64,000 nucleotides of DNA from Vicinamibacteria bacterium (lineage in GTDB: Bacteria > Acidobacteriota > Vicinamibacteria > Fen-336), in contig DATMML010000064.1 in NCBI GenBank assembly GCA_035570235.1, forward strand, positions 62,001 to 126,000. Direction: 5' to 3'. Shown here piece by piece: positions 1 through 7,685 of this stretch; the first letter of the stretch is position 1, and each line of letters opens with the position of its first letter. The position numbers were made by a program, and so were the translations under genes. Below the pieces are notes generated by a model. The model made no database searches. It saw nothing but the letters and a program-made list of their open reading frames with translations, and was not told the DNA's origin.

Positions 1-2
1 CG

Positions 3-1442
3 CGCGTGCTCAAGGATGGCAGCGATTCTGTCGGCGCGCTCGGGGCACTTAACCGTGTGTACCTCAACATCGGTCTGTTCAGCGAAGAGTGGCTGCTGCA
101 CTTCAACGCCCTAGTGGGCGGCAAGCCTACCACGCGGATCGAAATCGCGGTGGCGCGCAAGAACTCGGCCTACTGGCTCGCTACCGAGGCCCAAACCCCG
201 AACCTGGCCCTCTTCTTCCTGAATAGCACGGAGCCCCACAGGCTGAAGGATGGCCTGCGATTCCTGCAGAGCAATGCACCCGAACAACTCAAGCAGATCC
301 CTGGCGGGCTCGACTACCTTCCTACTGAAATGCCAAGATTCGCCCGCGGCAAGCAGGTTTTCGCCGAGCGCTGCGCGCGCTGTCACTCGAGCAAGCTGCC
401 CTCGCCCGCCATAGGCCTCGACCCCGACGGCTGCAACGGCGCGCAGTACCTGGGCTGCTGGAACCGGTACTGGGACTGGACCAAGACCGACGACTTCAAG
501 CGGCAGATGGGGCAGATCGTCCAGGCTAAGGACTTCCTCGAGAACAACTTCCTCTCGAGCGAGTTCCGCGTGCCGGTCACACTACTGCAGACCAACGCTT
601 GCAGCACCCTGGCCACGAACGCCATTGCTGGCAGCATTTGGGACAACTTCTCCTCGCAGTCCTACAAGGAACTGCCATCGGTCGGTGAGATCACAGTGCA
701 CCACCCATATACCGGAGAGCCGTGGACCTACAAGATGCCGGCGGGGGGCCGGGGTTACACGCGTCCGGCCTCGCTTGTCAGCCTCTGGTCCACCGCACCC
801 TTCCTCCTCAACAACAGCGTGGGTCTCTTTGACCCCAGCCCGTCCGTCGATGCCCGCCTGCGCTCTTTCCAGGACTCAATCGAGAAGATGCTGTGGCCCG
901 AGAAAAGGGACAAGGACGACCTGCTCGGGGACAAGGTACCGGGCCGGATCGACCGCACCACGGCCACCAGCTACCTGCGCGTCCCGGCCGGCTTCCTGCC
1001 CAGCGCTCTACAGCCTCTGCTCGGTTGGGGAAGCCGCTGGTTGCCGGCAGTCTTCGGGGAGAGCGGCATCGAGATCGGGCCGATTCCCAAGGGCACGCCA
1101 GTGAACTTGCTCGCCAACCTAGAGCTAGTGTCGGCTTCGGACGATGCCGGCACGAGCTTGGTGCACGGCAAACAGGTGGTTGATCTTCTGGGCAAGGTCA
1201 AGCACGACCTAGAGGCACTGCCCGCGAACGCGACTGACGAACAAGCCAGGCAGGTCTTCGCCAACCTGGTCGGGAAGCTCAAAGACGGCCAGCCTGAGCC
1301 GGGGACGCTGCTCGCCCTCAGCAAATGCCCCGACTTCGTCGTGAACCGCGGCCACTACTTCGGCACCGACCGCTTCGCGGAGGAGCCCGGCCTCCGGGAC
1401 GACGACAAACGCGCTCTGATCGAGTTCCTGAAGACCTTCTGA
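3..1442 (+). CDS. c-type cytochrome, 5' partial
   Basis: The reading frame is open to the left edge, so the true start lies outside the window and at least 478 residues are visible. One haem c attachment motif, CARCH, sits at about residues 123-127 of the visible part, directly after a helix-like RGKQVFAER stretch typical of class I cytochrome c folds. The later segment PASLVSLWSTAPFLLNNSVG resembles the region of di-haem peroxidase-like proteins that follows the haem domain, and the C-terminus ends in a terminal helix (DDDKRALIEFLKTF). Another haem site could lie in the missing part. The stop is 12 bases before the GMC oxidoreductase start, so the two are probably co-transcribed and the cytochrome may take electrons from that flavoenzyme in the periplasm. 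The family is clear; the partner role is inference. Confidence 0.85.
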   Translation, partial: RVLKDGSDSVGALGALNRVYLNIGLFSEEWLLHFNALVGGKPTTRIEIAVARKNSAYWLATEAQTPNLALFFLNSTEPHRLKDGLRFLQSNAPEQLKQIPGGLDYLPTEMPRFARGKQVFAERCARCHSSKLPSPAIGLDPDGCNGAQYLGCWNRYWDWTKTDDFKRQMGQIVQAKDFLENNFLSSEFRVPVTLLQTNACSTLATNAIAGSIWDNFSSQSYKELPSVGEITVHHPYTGEPWTYKMPAGGRGYTRPASLVSLWSTAPFLLNNSVGLFDPSPSVDARLRSFQDSIEKMLWPEKRDKDDLLGDKVPGRIDRTTATSYLRVPAGFLPSALQPLLGWGSRWLPAVFGESGIEIGPIPKGTPVNLLANLELVSASDDAGTSLVHGKQVVDLLGKVKHDLEALPANATDEQARQVFANLVGKLKDGQPEPGTLLALSKCPDFVVNRGHYFGTDRFAEEPGLRDDDKRALIEFLKTF

Positions 1443-1454
1443 GGAGGGCGAGCC

Positions 1455-3335
1455 ATGGCTGATCGGCAGGCCGACTGCGAGTACATCGTGGTCGGCTCGG
1501 GCGCAGGTGGCGGCACGCTCGCCGCCAGGCTGGCCGAAGCGGGCCGCACGGTCGTGCTCCTCGAGGCCGGGGGCGACCCTCGCCAGCTGCAAGGTGGCGA
1601 CCCCCATGTCCCCGACGGGCACCGCTTGCCCGACGACTACGACGTGCCTGTATTCCACGCCTTCGCCTCGGAGAACGAGGCCATCGGGTGGGCCTTTTTC
1701 GTGCGTCACTACGGCGACCTCGCCCGGCAGCGGCGGGACCCGAAGTTCGTGCCCGAGAGCGACGGCGTCTTCTACCCGCGTGCCGGCGCGCTGGGGGGCT
1801 GCACGGCGCACAACGCGATGATCACGGTCTACCCGCACAATGCCGATTGGAACGAGCTCGCCCGGGTGGCGAACGATGCATCGTGGGGCGCGGACCGCAT
1901 GCGCACCTACTTCGAGCGGCTTGAGAACTGCCACCATCGCCCCGTCGACCGCTTCCTCCGCTTTTTGGGCCTGAACCCCTCGCGGCACGGCTGGACGGGC
2001 TGGCTGCACACGGAGAAGGCCATCCCCCTCGCGGCGCTCGACGATGACGATCTCGTCAAGGTCATTACCGAATCGGCCCACGACGCTTTCGAGTACCTGG
2101 GCAACCCGGTCACGAGGCTCAAGTCGTTCTTCGAAACCTTCGAGAGCTGGGCCGACCCGAACGACTGGCAACTGGTGCAGCAGAGGGCCGAGGGCATTCG
2201 CTACGCACCCCTCTCCACCTGTGGCCACCAGCGCATGGGTGCCCGCGAGCGCGTGCTGGACGTAGCCCGACGCTACCCCGATCGACTGCGGATCGAGTTG
2301 GACGCACTCTGCACGCGTGTCGTCTTCGACGAGCGCAACCGCGCCCTAGGAGTCGAATACCTGAAGGGCGCGCGGCTCTACAAGGCCCATAGCAAGCCCA
2401 GCAGCGCGCCGGGCGAGCGCCGCGAGCTGCGCGCCTCACGCGAGGTCGTGCTGAGCGGCGGGGCCTTCAACACACCACAGCTCCTGATGCTTTCGGGGGT
2501 CGGGCCGAAGGACGTTCTCGCCAAGCATGGCATCACCATGCGCGTAGACCTGCCGGGCGTGGGCCGGAACCTGCAGGACCGTTACGAGGTAGGTGTTGTC
2601 AACCGCATGAACTTCCCCGCCTGGTGGGTGCTGAAGAACGCGACATTCGCCCAGGGCGACCCGCAGTACCGAGAGTGGGCCCGCTCGCGCAAGGGCGTCT
2701 ACAGCACAAACGGCGCGGTCCTGGCCGTCATCAAGCGCGCCGCCGCCAACCGGCCCCTGCCCGACCTGTTCTGCTTCGCGCTGCTGGGCCTATTCAAGGG
2801 CTACTATCCTGGGTACTCCACCGTCTTCGCCAAGAATCTGAACTACCTCACTTGGGCCATCCTTAAGGCCCACACGAACAACCGCGCGGGCCAAGTGACC
2901 CTCCGCTCAGGTGATCCGCGCGACACGCCGCTCGTCGACTTCAAGTATTTCGATGAAGGCAGCGACGCGAGCGGCGACGATCTCGCCTCCGTCGTCGCGG
3001 GCATCAAGTTTGTACGCACGATGACGAAGAAGCTCAAGGAGCAGAAGCTGATCGCCGCGGAGGAGGTGCCCGGGGACGAGGTTCAATCCGAAGACGATCT
3101 CGCCCAGTTCGTGAAGGACAACGCCTGGGGCCACCACGCCTCCTGCACCTGCCCGATCGGCTCGCGTGCGGAGGGCGGCGTGTTGACGGGCGACTTCAAG
3201 GTGCACGGCACCGAAGGCTTGCGCGTCGTGGACGCTTCGGTCTTCCCGCGTATCCCGGGCTTCTTCATCGTGAGCGCAGTCTACATGATCGGTGAAAAGG
3301 CCGCCGACGTGATGCTGAACCAGGCGTCGTCATAG
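1455..3335 (+). CDS. GMC family oxidoreductase (choline dehydrogenase-like)
   Basis: This is a 626-residue FAD-dependent oxidoreductase. The N-terminus has the Rossmann dinucleotide-binding motif GSGAGGGTLAARLAEAG followed by the acidic end of strand two (LLEAGG). The GMC signature FNTPQLLMLSGVGP lies mid-protein. The C-terminal catalytic region has the expected histidine pair (H560-H561, in GHHASCTCPIG) and a final VDASVFPRIPG segment that contacts FAD. ATG is preceded by GAGGAGGG at good spacing. GMC enzymes oxidise alcohol groups of sugars, choline, sterols or other lipids; the substrate here cannot be read from sequence. No Tat or Sec signal is evident at the N-terminus. Linkage to the cytochrome upstream suggests a dehydrogenase passing electrons to haem c rather than an oxidase using oxygen. 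Family very sure, substrate unknown. Confidence 0.93.
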   Translation: MADRQADCEYIVVGSGAGGGTLAARLAEAGRTVVLLEAGGDPRQLQGGDPHVPDGHRLPDDYDVPVFHAFASENEAIGWAFFVRHYGDLARQRRDPKFVPESDGVFYPRAGALGGCTAHNAMITVYPHNADWNELARVANDASWGADRMRTYFERLENCHHRPVDRFLRFLGLNPSRHGWTGWLHTEKAIPLAALDDDDLVKVITESAHDAFEYLGNPVTRLKSFFETFESWADPNDWQLVQQRAEGIRYAPLSTCGHQRMGARERVLDVARRYPDRLRIELDALCTRVVFDERNRALGVEYLKGARLYKAHSKPSSAPGERRELRASREVVLSGGAFNTPQLLMLSGVGPKDVLAKHGITMRVDLPGVGRNLQDRYEVGVVNRMNFPAWWVLKNATFAQGDPQYREWARSRKGVYSTNGAVLAVIKRAAANRPLPDLFCFALLGLFKGYYPGYSTVFAKNLNYLTWAILKAHTNNRAGQVTLRSGDPRDTPLVDFKYFDEGSDASGDDLASVVAGIKFVRTMTKKLKEQKLIAAEEVPGDEVQSEDDLAQFVKDNAWGHHASCTCPIGSRAEGGVLTGDFKVHGTEGLRVVDASVFPRIPGFFIVSAVYMIGEKAADVMLNQASS

Positions 3336-3360
3336 CCTTGGCGTCCGAGAGACCCAGACA

Positions 3361-3418
3361 TGGGACCACGAAACCAACGGCTCAAGGGGTCCGCATTGTC
3401 CCACGCGCCCTTTTTTCG
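3361..3418 (+). terminator. possible intrinsic terminator after the GMC gene
   Basis: Downstream of the GMC stop, TGGGAC (3361-3366) can pair with GTCCCA (3398-3403), or GGACC (3363-3367) with GGTCC (3388-3392). A GC-rich step and a run of six T (3411-3416) follow. The loop is long and the pairing weak, so this may be only an attenuator. It separates the cytochrome/GMC pair from the DUF4331 gene. Confidence 0.35.
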
Positions 3419-3475
3419 TGCCGTAGTTGGTGACGTTGACGGCGGGTGTCGGAAGGAAGGCCCGCAGGAGCGATC

Positions 3476-5296
3476 ATGCGATATCGACGGGTGCCCTGGA
3501 TTTCCCTGGCGGTGACGCTGTGCCTGCTGGCGACAGGTGCCACGCGTGCCGCTGATCACAACGACCCTAACGCGATCAACTCGATCTTCTCCGACGTGCA
3601 GGTCAGCGCCGCCGACCTCTACGACATCTTCGGCTTTCCCGCCGACGACGAGACTGGCGGTGAGCGAGTGGTCATCGCGCTGACTTTTGCCTCGGTCCCG
3701 AGGGCGGGCGCCTTCGACACCGATATGCTCTACCGGGTCCGGATCTATCCCGGCCCGCGCCCGGCCCCGCCGCTCGAGAATGACCAGAGCCTTGAGGCCA
3801 TGCTGGCCTACTTCGAGACGGTCAAGGATAAGTACCTGCACGCGAAGCCGGCCGAAGTGCGCTTGACCGTCGACGCCGCGGGCAAAGCATCGCTCGTGTT
3901 CCTGGGCTTCCCGAGTGGCAGTTTCGAAAAGGCCATTGAAACGAACACGGTCACGACCGTCAAGAGCCCCGACGGGCAGGTGCTCAAGGTCTATGTCGGC
4001 GGGCGCGACGACGCATTCTTCAACGACCTACCGGGCTTCTTCCGCTCTATCAACTACGCGCCCCAGTTCTATCACGTGCCAGTCTCGGCGCCGAAGGAGC
4101 TGAGGGAGCTGCCCATCCCCAAGACGCTCCTCGAGCTGGAGGGCAACACGCTTTTCAACTTCAACCCCCAGAAACCAAACCTGGGCAGTGGCGTGAAGGA
4201 GGATCTGCCTCCGGGCCCGTACACCTGGAACGGCAAGGGCTACCTCAAGGACGCCAACGGCAACTACCGCTTCGTCTACAGCGGTAAGGACGCCCAAGCC
4301 GGGCGCAACGTCAACTCAATGATCTTGGAACTCCCTCTCTCCTTCGTCACCAAGACCCCGCAGATCGACCGGCTCGTGAACACCTGGGGCGAGAGCTGGG
4401 TGCTCAAGGCAGCGCACAGGATCATGGCGATTCCGGACGACCGCCAGCGCCCGCGCGGGCCGGCCTGGGTACGCCATCCGTGGGTCACGGGGGGCGCTGT
4501 AATCGTGCTTGGGCTCTTGCTCTTTCTGGTCGGAAGGCCGGCGCCAGCAGCGATGCGGGGCGGACACAAGGTAATCCGGCTGGCGGGTCTTGCGCTGATG
4601 GCTGGAGGCTTGGCCGCCGGCGTCCTGATCTCGCGGCTCGAGCAGTCCAGCGACGCGTTGCACGGCCCGCCCGACGCCCAACTCGAGAAATACAAGCTCG
4701 TGGACACCGATGGCCAAGCGTTCGCCGACGCGGCGCTCAACGAGCGCGAGGACGACCGCCAGGTGGGCGCGGACAACTTCTGGCTCGCGGAGCACTTCGT
4801 GACGCGCCTCGCGCACCTGGGCTGGGGGTTCGGGCCCTCCGTCAGCGCGTTGGGTCTCAAGACGGCCTTCGACCACGGTAACTCACCTATTTCGGTGCAC
4901 AAGACCTACGCGTTGGCTGCAGAGGCCTTTCCGCGTGTCAAGAAGATGATCTTCCAGCGCCTGAACATGCCCGACGACACTTGGAATAAGCACCACCTGA
5001 AGATCCCGTTGCGCCGCACGTTCGAGGTCTTCATCCCCAACGTCTGCGCGATCGACATGGACACGACCGGCACCTGGCCCTTCGGACGGAGGCCAGAAGA
5101 CCAGGTCGCCACGCGCTTTCTCTCGCTCTTCCTCGATATGGAGGCGGAGCTAAACGGTAAGAAGTACAACGTGGAGACGCTCAACGACCCGGAACTGTGG
5201 GCACACGCGCCCATCGAACCAAAGACGCCGCCGAACCCGCTCAAGAACGACAAACCGTTCCTCACGGCGTTTCCCTATTTGGCCGAGCCATGGTGA
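3476..5296 (+). CDS. DUF4331 protein with internal membrane segments
   Basis: The protein has 606 residues. ATG at 3476 is chosen because GCAGGAG lies just upstream and it opens a clean signal peptide (VPWISLAVTLCLLATG, cleaved near ATRAADHN). The mature N-terminus, ADHNDPNAINSIFSDVQ followed by DLYDIFGF, is the start of the DUF4331 fold. The far C-terminus (GTWPFGRRPEDQVATRF and FLTAFPYLAEPW) matches the usual end of DUF4331. Between them lie two hydrophobic helices, around residues 340-360 and 370-390, and about 80 more residues, so the domain seems interrupted by a membrane-spanning insert. The stop overlaps the start of the next gene. DUF4331 has no established biochemical function. The gene heads a tight three-gene unit with a TPR protein and a HupE/UreJ-type membrane protein. 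Confidence 0.85.
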   Translation: MRYRRVPWISLAVTLCLLATGATRAADHNDPNAINSIFSDVQVSAADLYDIFGFPADDETGGERVVIALTFASVPRAGAFDTDMLYRVRIYPGPRPAPPLENDQSLEAMLAYFETVKDKYLHAKPAEVRLTVDAAGKASLVFLGFPSGSFEKAIETNTVTTVKSPDGQVLKVYVGGRDDAFFNDLPGFFRSINYAPQFYHVPVSAPKELRELPIPKTLLELEGNTLFNFNPQKPNLGSGVKEDLPPGPYTWNGKGYLKDANGNYRFVYSGKDAQAGRNVNSMILELPLSFVTKTPQIDRLVNTWGESWVLKAAHRIMAIPDDRQRPRGPAWVRHPWVTGGAVIVLGLLLFLVGRPAPAAMRGGHKVIRLAGLALMAGGLAAGVLISRLEQSSDALHGPPDAQLEKYKLVDTDGQAFADAALNEREDDRQVGADNFWLAEHFVTRLAHLGWGFGPSVSALGLKTAFDHGNSPISVHKTYALAAEAFPRVKKMIFQRLNMPDDTWNKHHLKIPLRRTFEVFIPNVCAIDMDTTGTWPFGRRPEDQVATRFLSLFLDMEAELNGKKYNVETLNDPELWAHAPIEPKTPPNPLKNDKPFLTAFPYLAEPW

Positions 5297-6561
5297 CCAC
5301 GGCCCCCCGCGTCCGTCGCGGGGGGGCCTTCGTCCTTGTCGTCCTCGGCGCATGCGCTGCGTTAGTCCTGCGCACCGACGAATCGCAGGCACGGCTGACC
5401 GACTATGCGACCGACCTGCAGCGTCTCGACGCCCAGCTCCTCGCCCTCGGTCCGAGGCTGATCGCACCTTCCCCTCTAGAGCGCGCCACTCGCCAAGTGG
5501 CGCTGCTCCAACGCCGGGCGGCGCTCACGGGGAGCACGGCCGACGAGGCCCGCGCCCGCGCAGCGGCCGCCGAGAACCTCCAGGGCCTCGGCCCGGCGCC
5601 CGACCTGCTTCTTCTCGCCGCTGACTTCGCCCTTCGCTTCCACCGACTCGCAGAAGCGCGCGCCGACCTTGAGCGGCTGCCGGCGCGCATCGCGGGCCCG
5701 AGCGCCGAGGCCTTGCGGTCCGACCTGGCCCTGCAAGAAGGCGACTACGCCCGAGCACGGCTGCACTGCGAGGAAGCCTTGCGCGTTCGCCGCGATTGGG
5801 ACGTGCTCGAACGGCTGGCACACCTCGAGTCCCTCAGGGGCGCTAGCGAGAGCGCCGACGCCCTGTACGCCCAGGCCGAGGACGAGCTCACCGCCAAGGA
5901 GATGCGCGCCTACGCCTGGGTCGAACTGCAGCGTGGCCAGCTCGCGCTCAGCCGTGGCCGTCACGCCGAGGCGGAGCAGCACTACGCGCGCGCCGAGCGC
6001 GGCTACTCCGGGGATTGGCGGGTTGCGGAGCACTTGGCCGAGCTGTGCGCCGCAGAACGGCGCTTCGAAGAGGCGGTGGCGCTTTACGAGCGGGTGGTGG
6101 CGCGTGTGGCGCGGCCCGAGATCGAGCAGGCGCTCGGCGATCTGCTGGCCTTCATCGGCCGTCCTGAGGCCGCACGCGGCTGGCACGACCGAGCCTTGCG
6201 GGGCTACCTTGCGTCCGTGGGGCGCGGTGAAGTGCACTACTTCCACCACCTGGCGGGCTTCTTCGCGGACGCACGCCCGGACGCGGACGAGGCTCTGCGC
6301 TGGGCGCGTCGGGACGCGGCATTGCGCGGCGGCGTTCCCACGCAGGACGCGCTGGCCTGGGCGCTCTACCGCGCTGGTCGCTTCAGCGAGGCGCTGGATG
6401 CGATGCGTACGGCGCTCCAGGGCGGCATCCGGGACGCGCACCTCTGCTTCCGCGCCGGCATGATCCACCTGGCCGCTGGCCGCGCCGCGGAAGGGCGTCA
6501 TTGGCTGGCGCTCGCCGCCGACCTCAACCCGCACTACGACGCCTTCCATGAGCACCGCTGA
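5290..6561 (+). CDS. TPR-repeat protein, membrane anchored
   Basis: This 423-residue protein starts at an ATG that overlaps the end of the DUF4331 gene (ATGGTGA), which indicates translational coupling. A hydrophobic N-terminal helix (FVLVVLGACAALVL) would anchor or export it. The rest is alanine- and arginine-rich helical sequence with degenerate tetratricopeptide units, for example segments ending RAERGY, ALYERVVARVARPEIEQALG and ALRGGVPTQDALAWALYRAGR. TPR arrays act as protein-binding scaffolds, so it probably holds the DUF4331 and HupE/UreJ partners together at the membrane. That role is inferred from operon structure. The last 14 bases overlap the next gene. Confidence 0.82.
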   Translation: MVTTAPRVRRGGAFVLVVLGACAALVLRTDESQARLTDYATDLQRLDAQLLALGPRLIAPSPLERATRQVALLQRRAALTGSTADEARARAAAAENLQGLGPAPDLLLLAADFALRFHRLAEARADLERLPARIAGPSAEALRSDLALQEGDYARARLHCEEALRVRRDWDVLERLAHLESLRGASESADALYAQAEDELTAKEMRAYAWVELQRGQLALSRGRHAEAEQHYARAERGYSGDWRVAEHLAELCAAERRFEEAVALYERVVARVARPEIEQALGDLLAFIGRPEAARGWHDRALRGYLASVGRGEVHYFHHLAGFFADARPDADEALRWARRDAALRGGVPTQDALAWALYRAGRFSEALDAMRTALQGGIRDAHLCFRAGMIHLAAGRAAEGRHWLALAADLNPHYDAFHEHR

Positions 6562-7666
6562 GTCGGCCCCCCGCCAGCCCTGGCTGGGCTTCTGTGTCTT
6601 GACCGCCCTGCTGGCGGCTGCCCAGCTCGCCGAAGGGCACCCCGTCGCGCAGGGCCGCATGGCAGTCGAGATCCTTCAGGACCGGCTGCTAGTGCGCGCA
6701 ACCGTCCCGCTCGAGGAAGTGCTCGTCGCCTCCGCCCAGGCCTCGCCCGACGAGGCGGCGCTGCCGCTGAGACTACGTACGCACGGCGACTACTTGGCTT
6801 CACACCTGCACGTCGTGGCCGATGGTTGCGCCCTGACGGGGCGCGTCCTAGAGGGGCCCGAGCGGTACACAGGCGGGTGGCCGAGCTACCTGCTCGAGTA
6901 TGGACCGACCCGCGCTCAGCCGACACACATCGAGCTACAGCAGAACGTTCTCCGCGAGTTCCAGTTCGCGCCGGGCAACCCATGGGAGGCCAGCTACATC
7001 GTGAGCATCGGCCGGGCGGGGGAGCGGCCGGAGCAGGGCTCGCTGCTCACGTCGCGGGGGCCGCTCAATTGGCAGGACTCGTCGCACGCCACGGAGGTGG
7101 GGCTTCTGGCTGCGTTCGTGCGCCACGGAATGACGCACATTCTGGCCGGCTACGACCACCTGCTCTTTGTCGCGGCACTGGTCCTGGCGGTGGCGTCGCT
7201 CTGGGACTTGGTGAAGGTCGTTGCGGCGTTCACGCTGGCGCACACGTTAACTCTCGCTCTAGCCGCATTCGGCCTGCTGCGCCTGCCCGGCGCATTCGTC
7301 GAGCCCATGATCGCGGCGAGTATCGTCTGCGTCGCCCTGCAGAACGTGCTCTGGCCCGAGCGCAGCCGCGGCCGCAGCCGCCTAGTAGTCGCGTTCCTGT
7401 TCGGACTCTTTCACGGCCTTGGCTTCGCCGGTGGTTTGCTTGAGGCCATGGCCGGCCTTCCGACCGTGAGCGCTTTGCTGGCGATCGCGGCCTTCAGCGC
7501 GGGGGTTGAGATTGGGCATCAGGCGGTAGTGCTGCCGGCTTTTGCCGGTCTCCGCTTGTTGCGGCGTACCGGGCTGTCGAATGGACCCGACGCAGTCCTG
7601 AGCCGCTATGGGTCGGTGCTGATCGCTGTTGCGGGTAGCGTGTATCTCGCTGCCGCGTTGCGCTAG
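6548..7666 (+). CDS. HupE/UreJ-like membrane protein
   Basis: This 372-residue protein overlaps the TPR gene by 14 bases. An N-terminal signal or anchor helix is followed by a soluble domain of roughly 160 residues. The C-terminal half has about six transmembrane helices with the HupE/UreJ signature region: a histidine-containing RHGMTHILAGYDHLLF, then TLAHTLTLALA, and later LFGLFHGLGFAGGL and GVEIGHQAVV. The repeated His residues within helices are the hallmark of this family, whose better-known members are nickel or cobalt permease-like accessory proteins of hydrogenase and urease. This gene is far from the urease genes in the window and belongs to the DUF4331/TPR unit, so a metal role is possible but unproven. 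Confidence 0.85.
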   Translation: MSTAESAPRQPWLGFCVLTALLAAAQLAEGHPVAQGRMAVEILQDRLLVRATVPLEEVLVASAQASPDEAALPLRLRTHGDYLASHLHVVADGCALTGRVLEGPERYTGGWPSYLLEYGPTRAQPTHIELQQNVLREFQFAPGNPWEASYIVSIGRAGERPEQGSLLTSRGPLNWQDSSHATEVGLLAAFVRHGMTHILAGYDHLLFVAALVLAVASLWDLVKVVAAFTLAHTLTLALAAFGLLRLPGAFVEPMIAASIVCVALQNVLWPERSRGRSRLVVAFLFGLFHGLGFAGGLLEAMAGLPTVSALLAIAAFSAGVEIGHQAVVLPAFAGLRLLRRTGLSNGPDAVLSRYGSVLIAVAGSVYLAAALR

Positions 7667-7685
7667 GTGAGGAGCAGGAGGATGA

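Noticed and set aside
1209-2228. 339-codon minus-strand frame
   Set aside because: Antisense to the cytochrome and GMC genes, with shadow-like composition and no domain.
5476-6660. 394-codon minus-strand frame
   Set aside because: Antisense to the TPR gene; Arg/Ala/Val-rich shadow.
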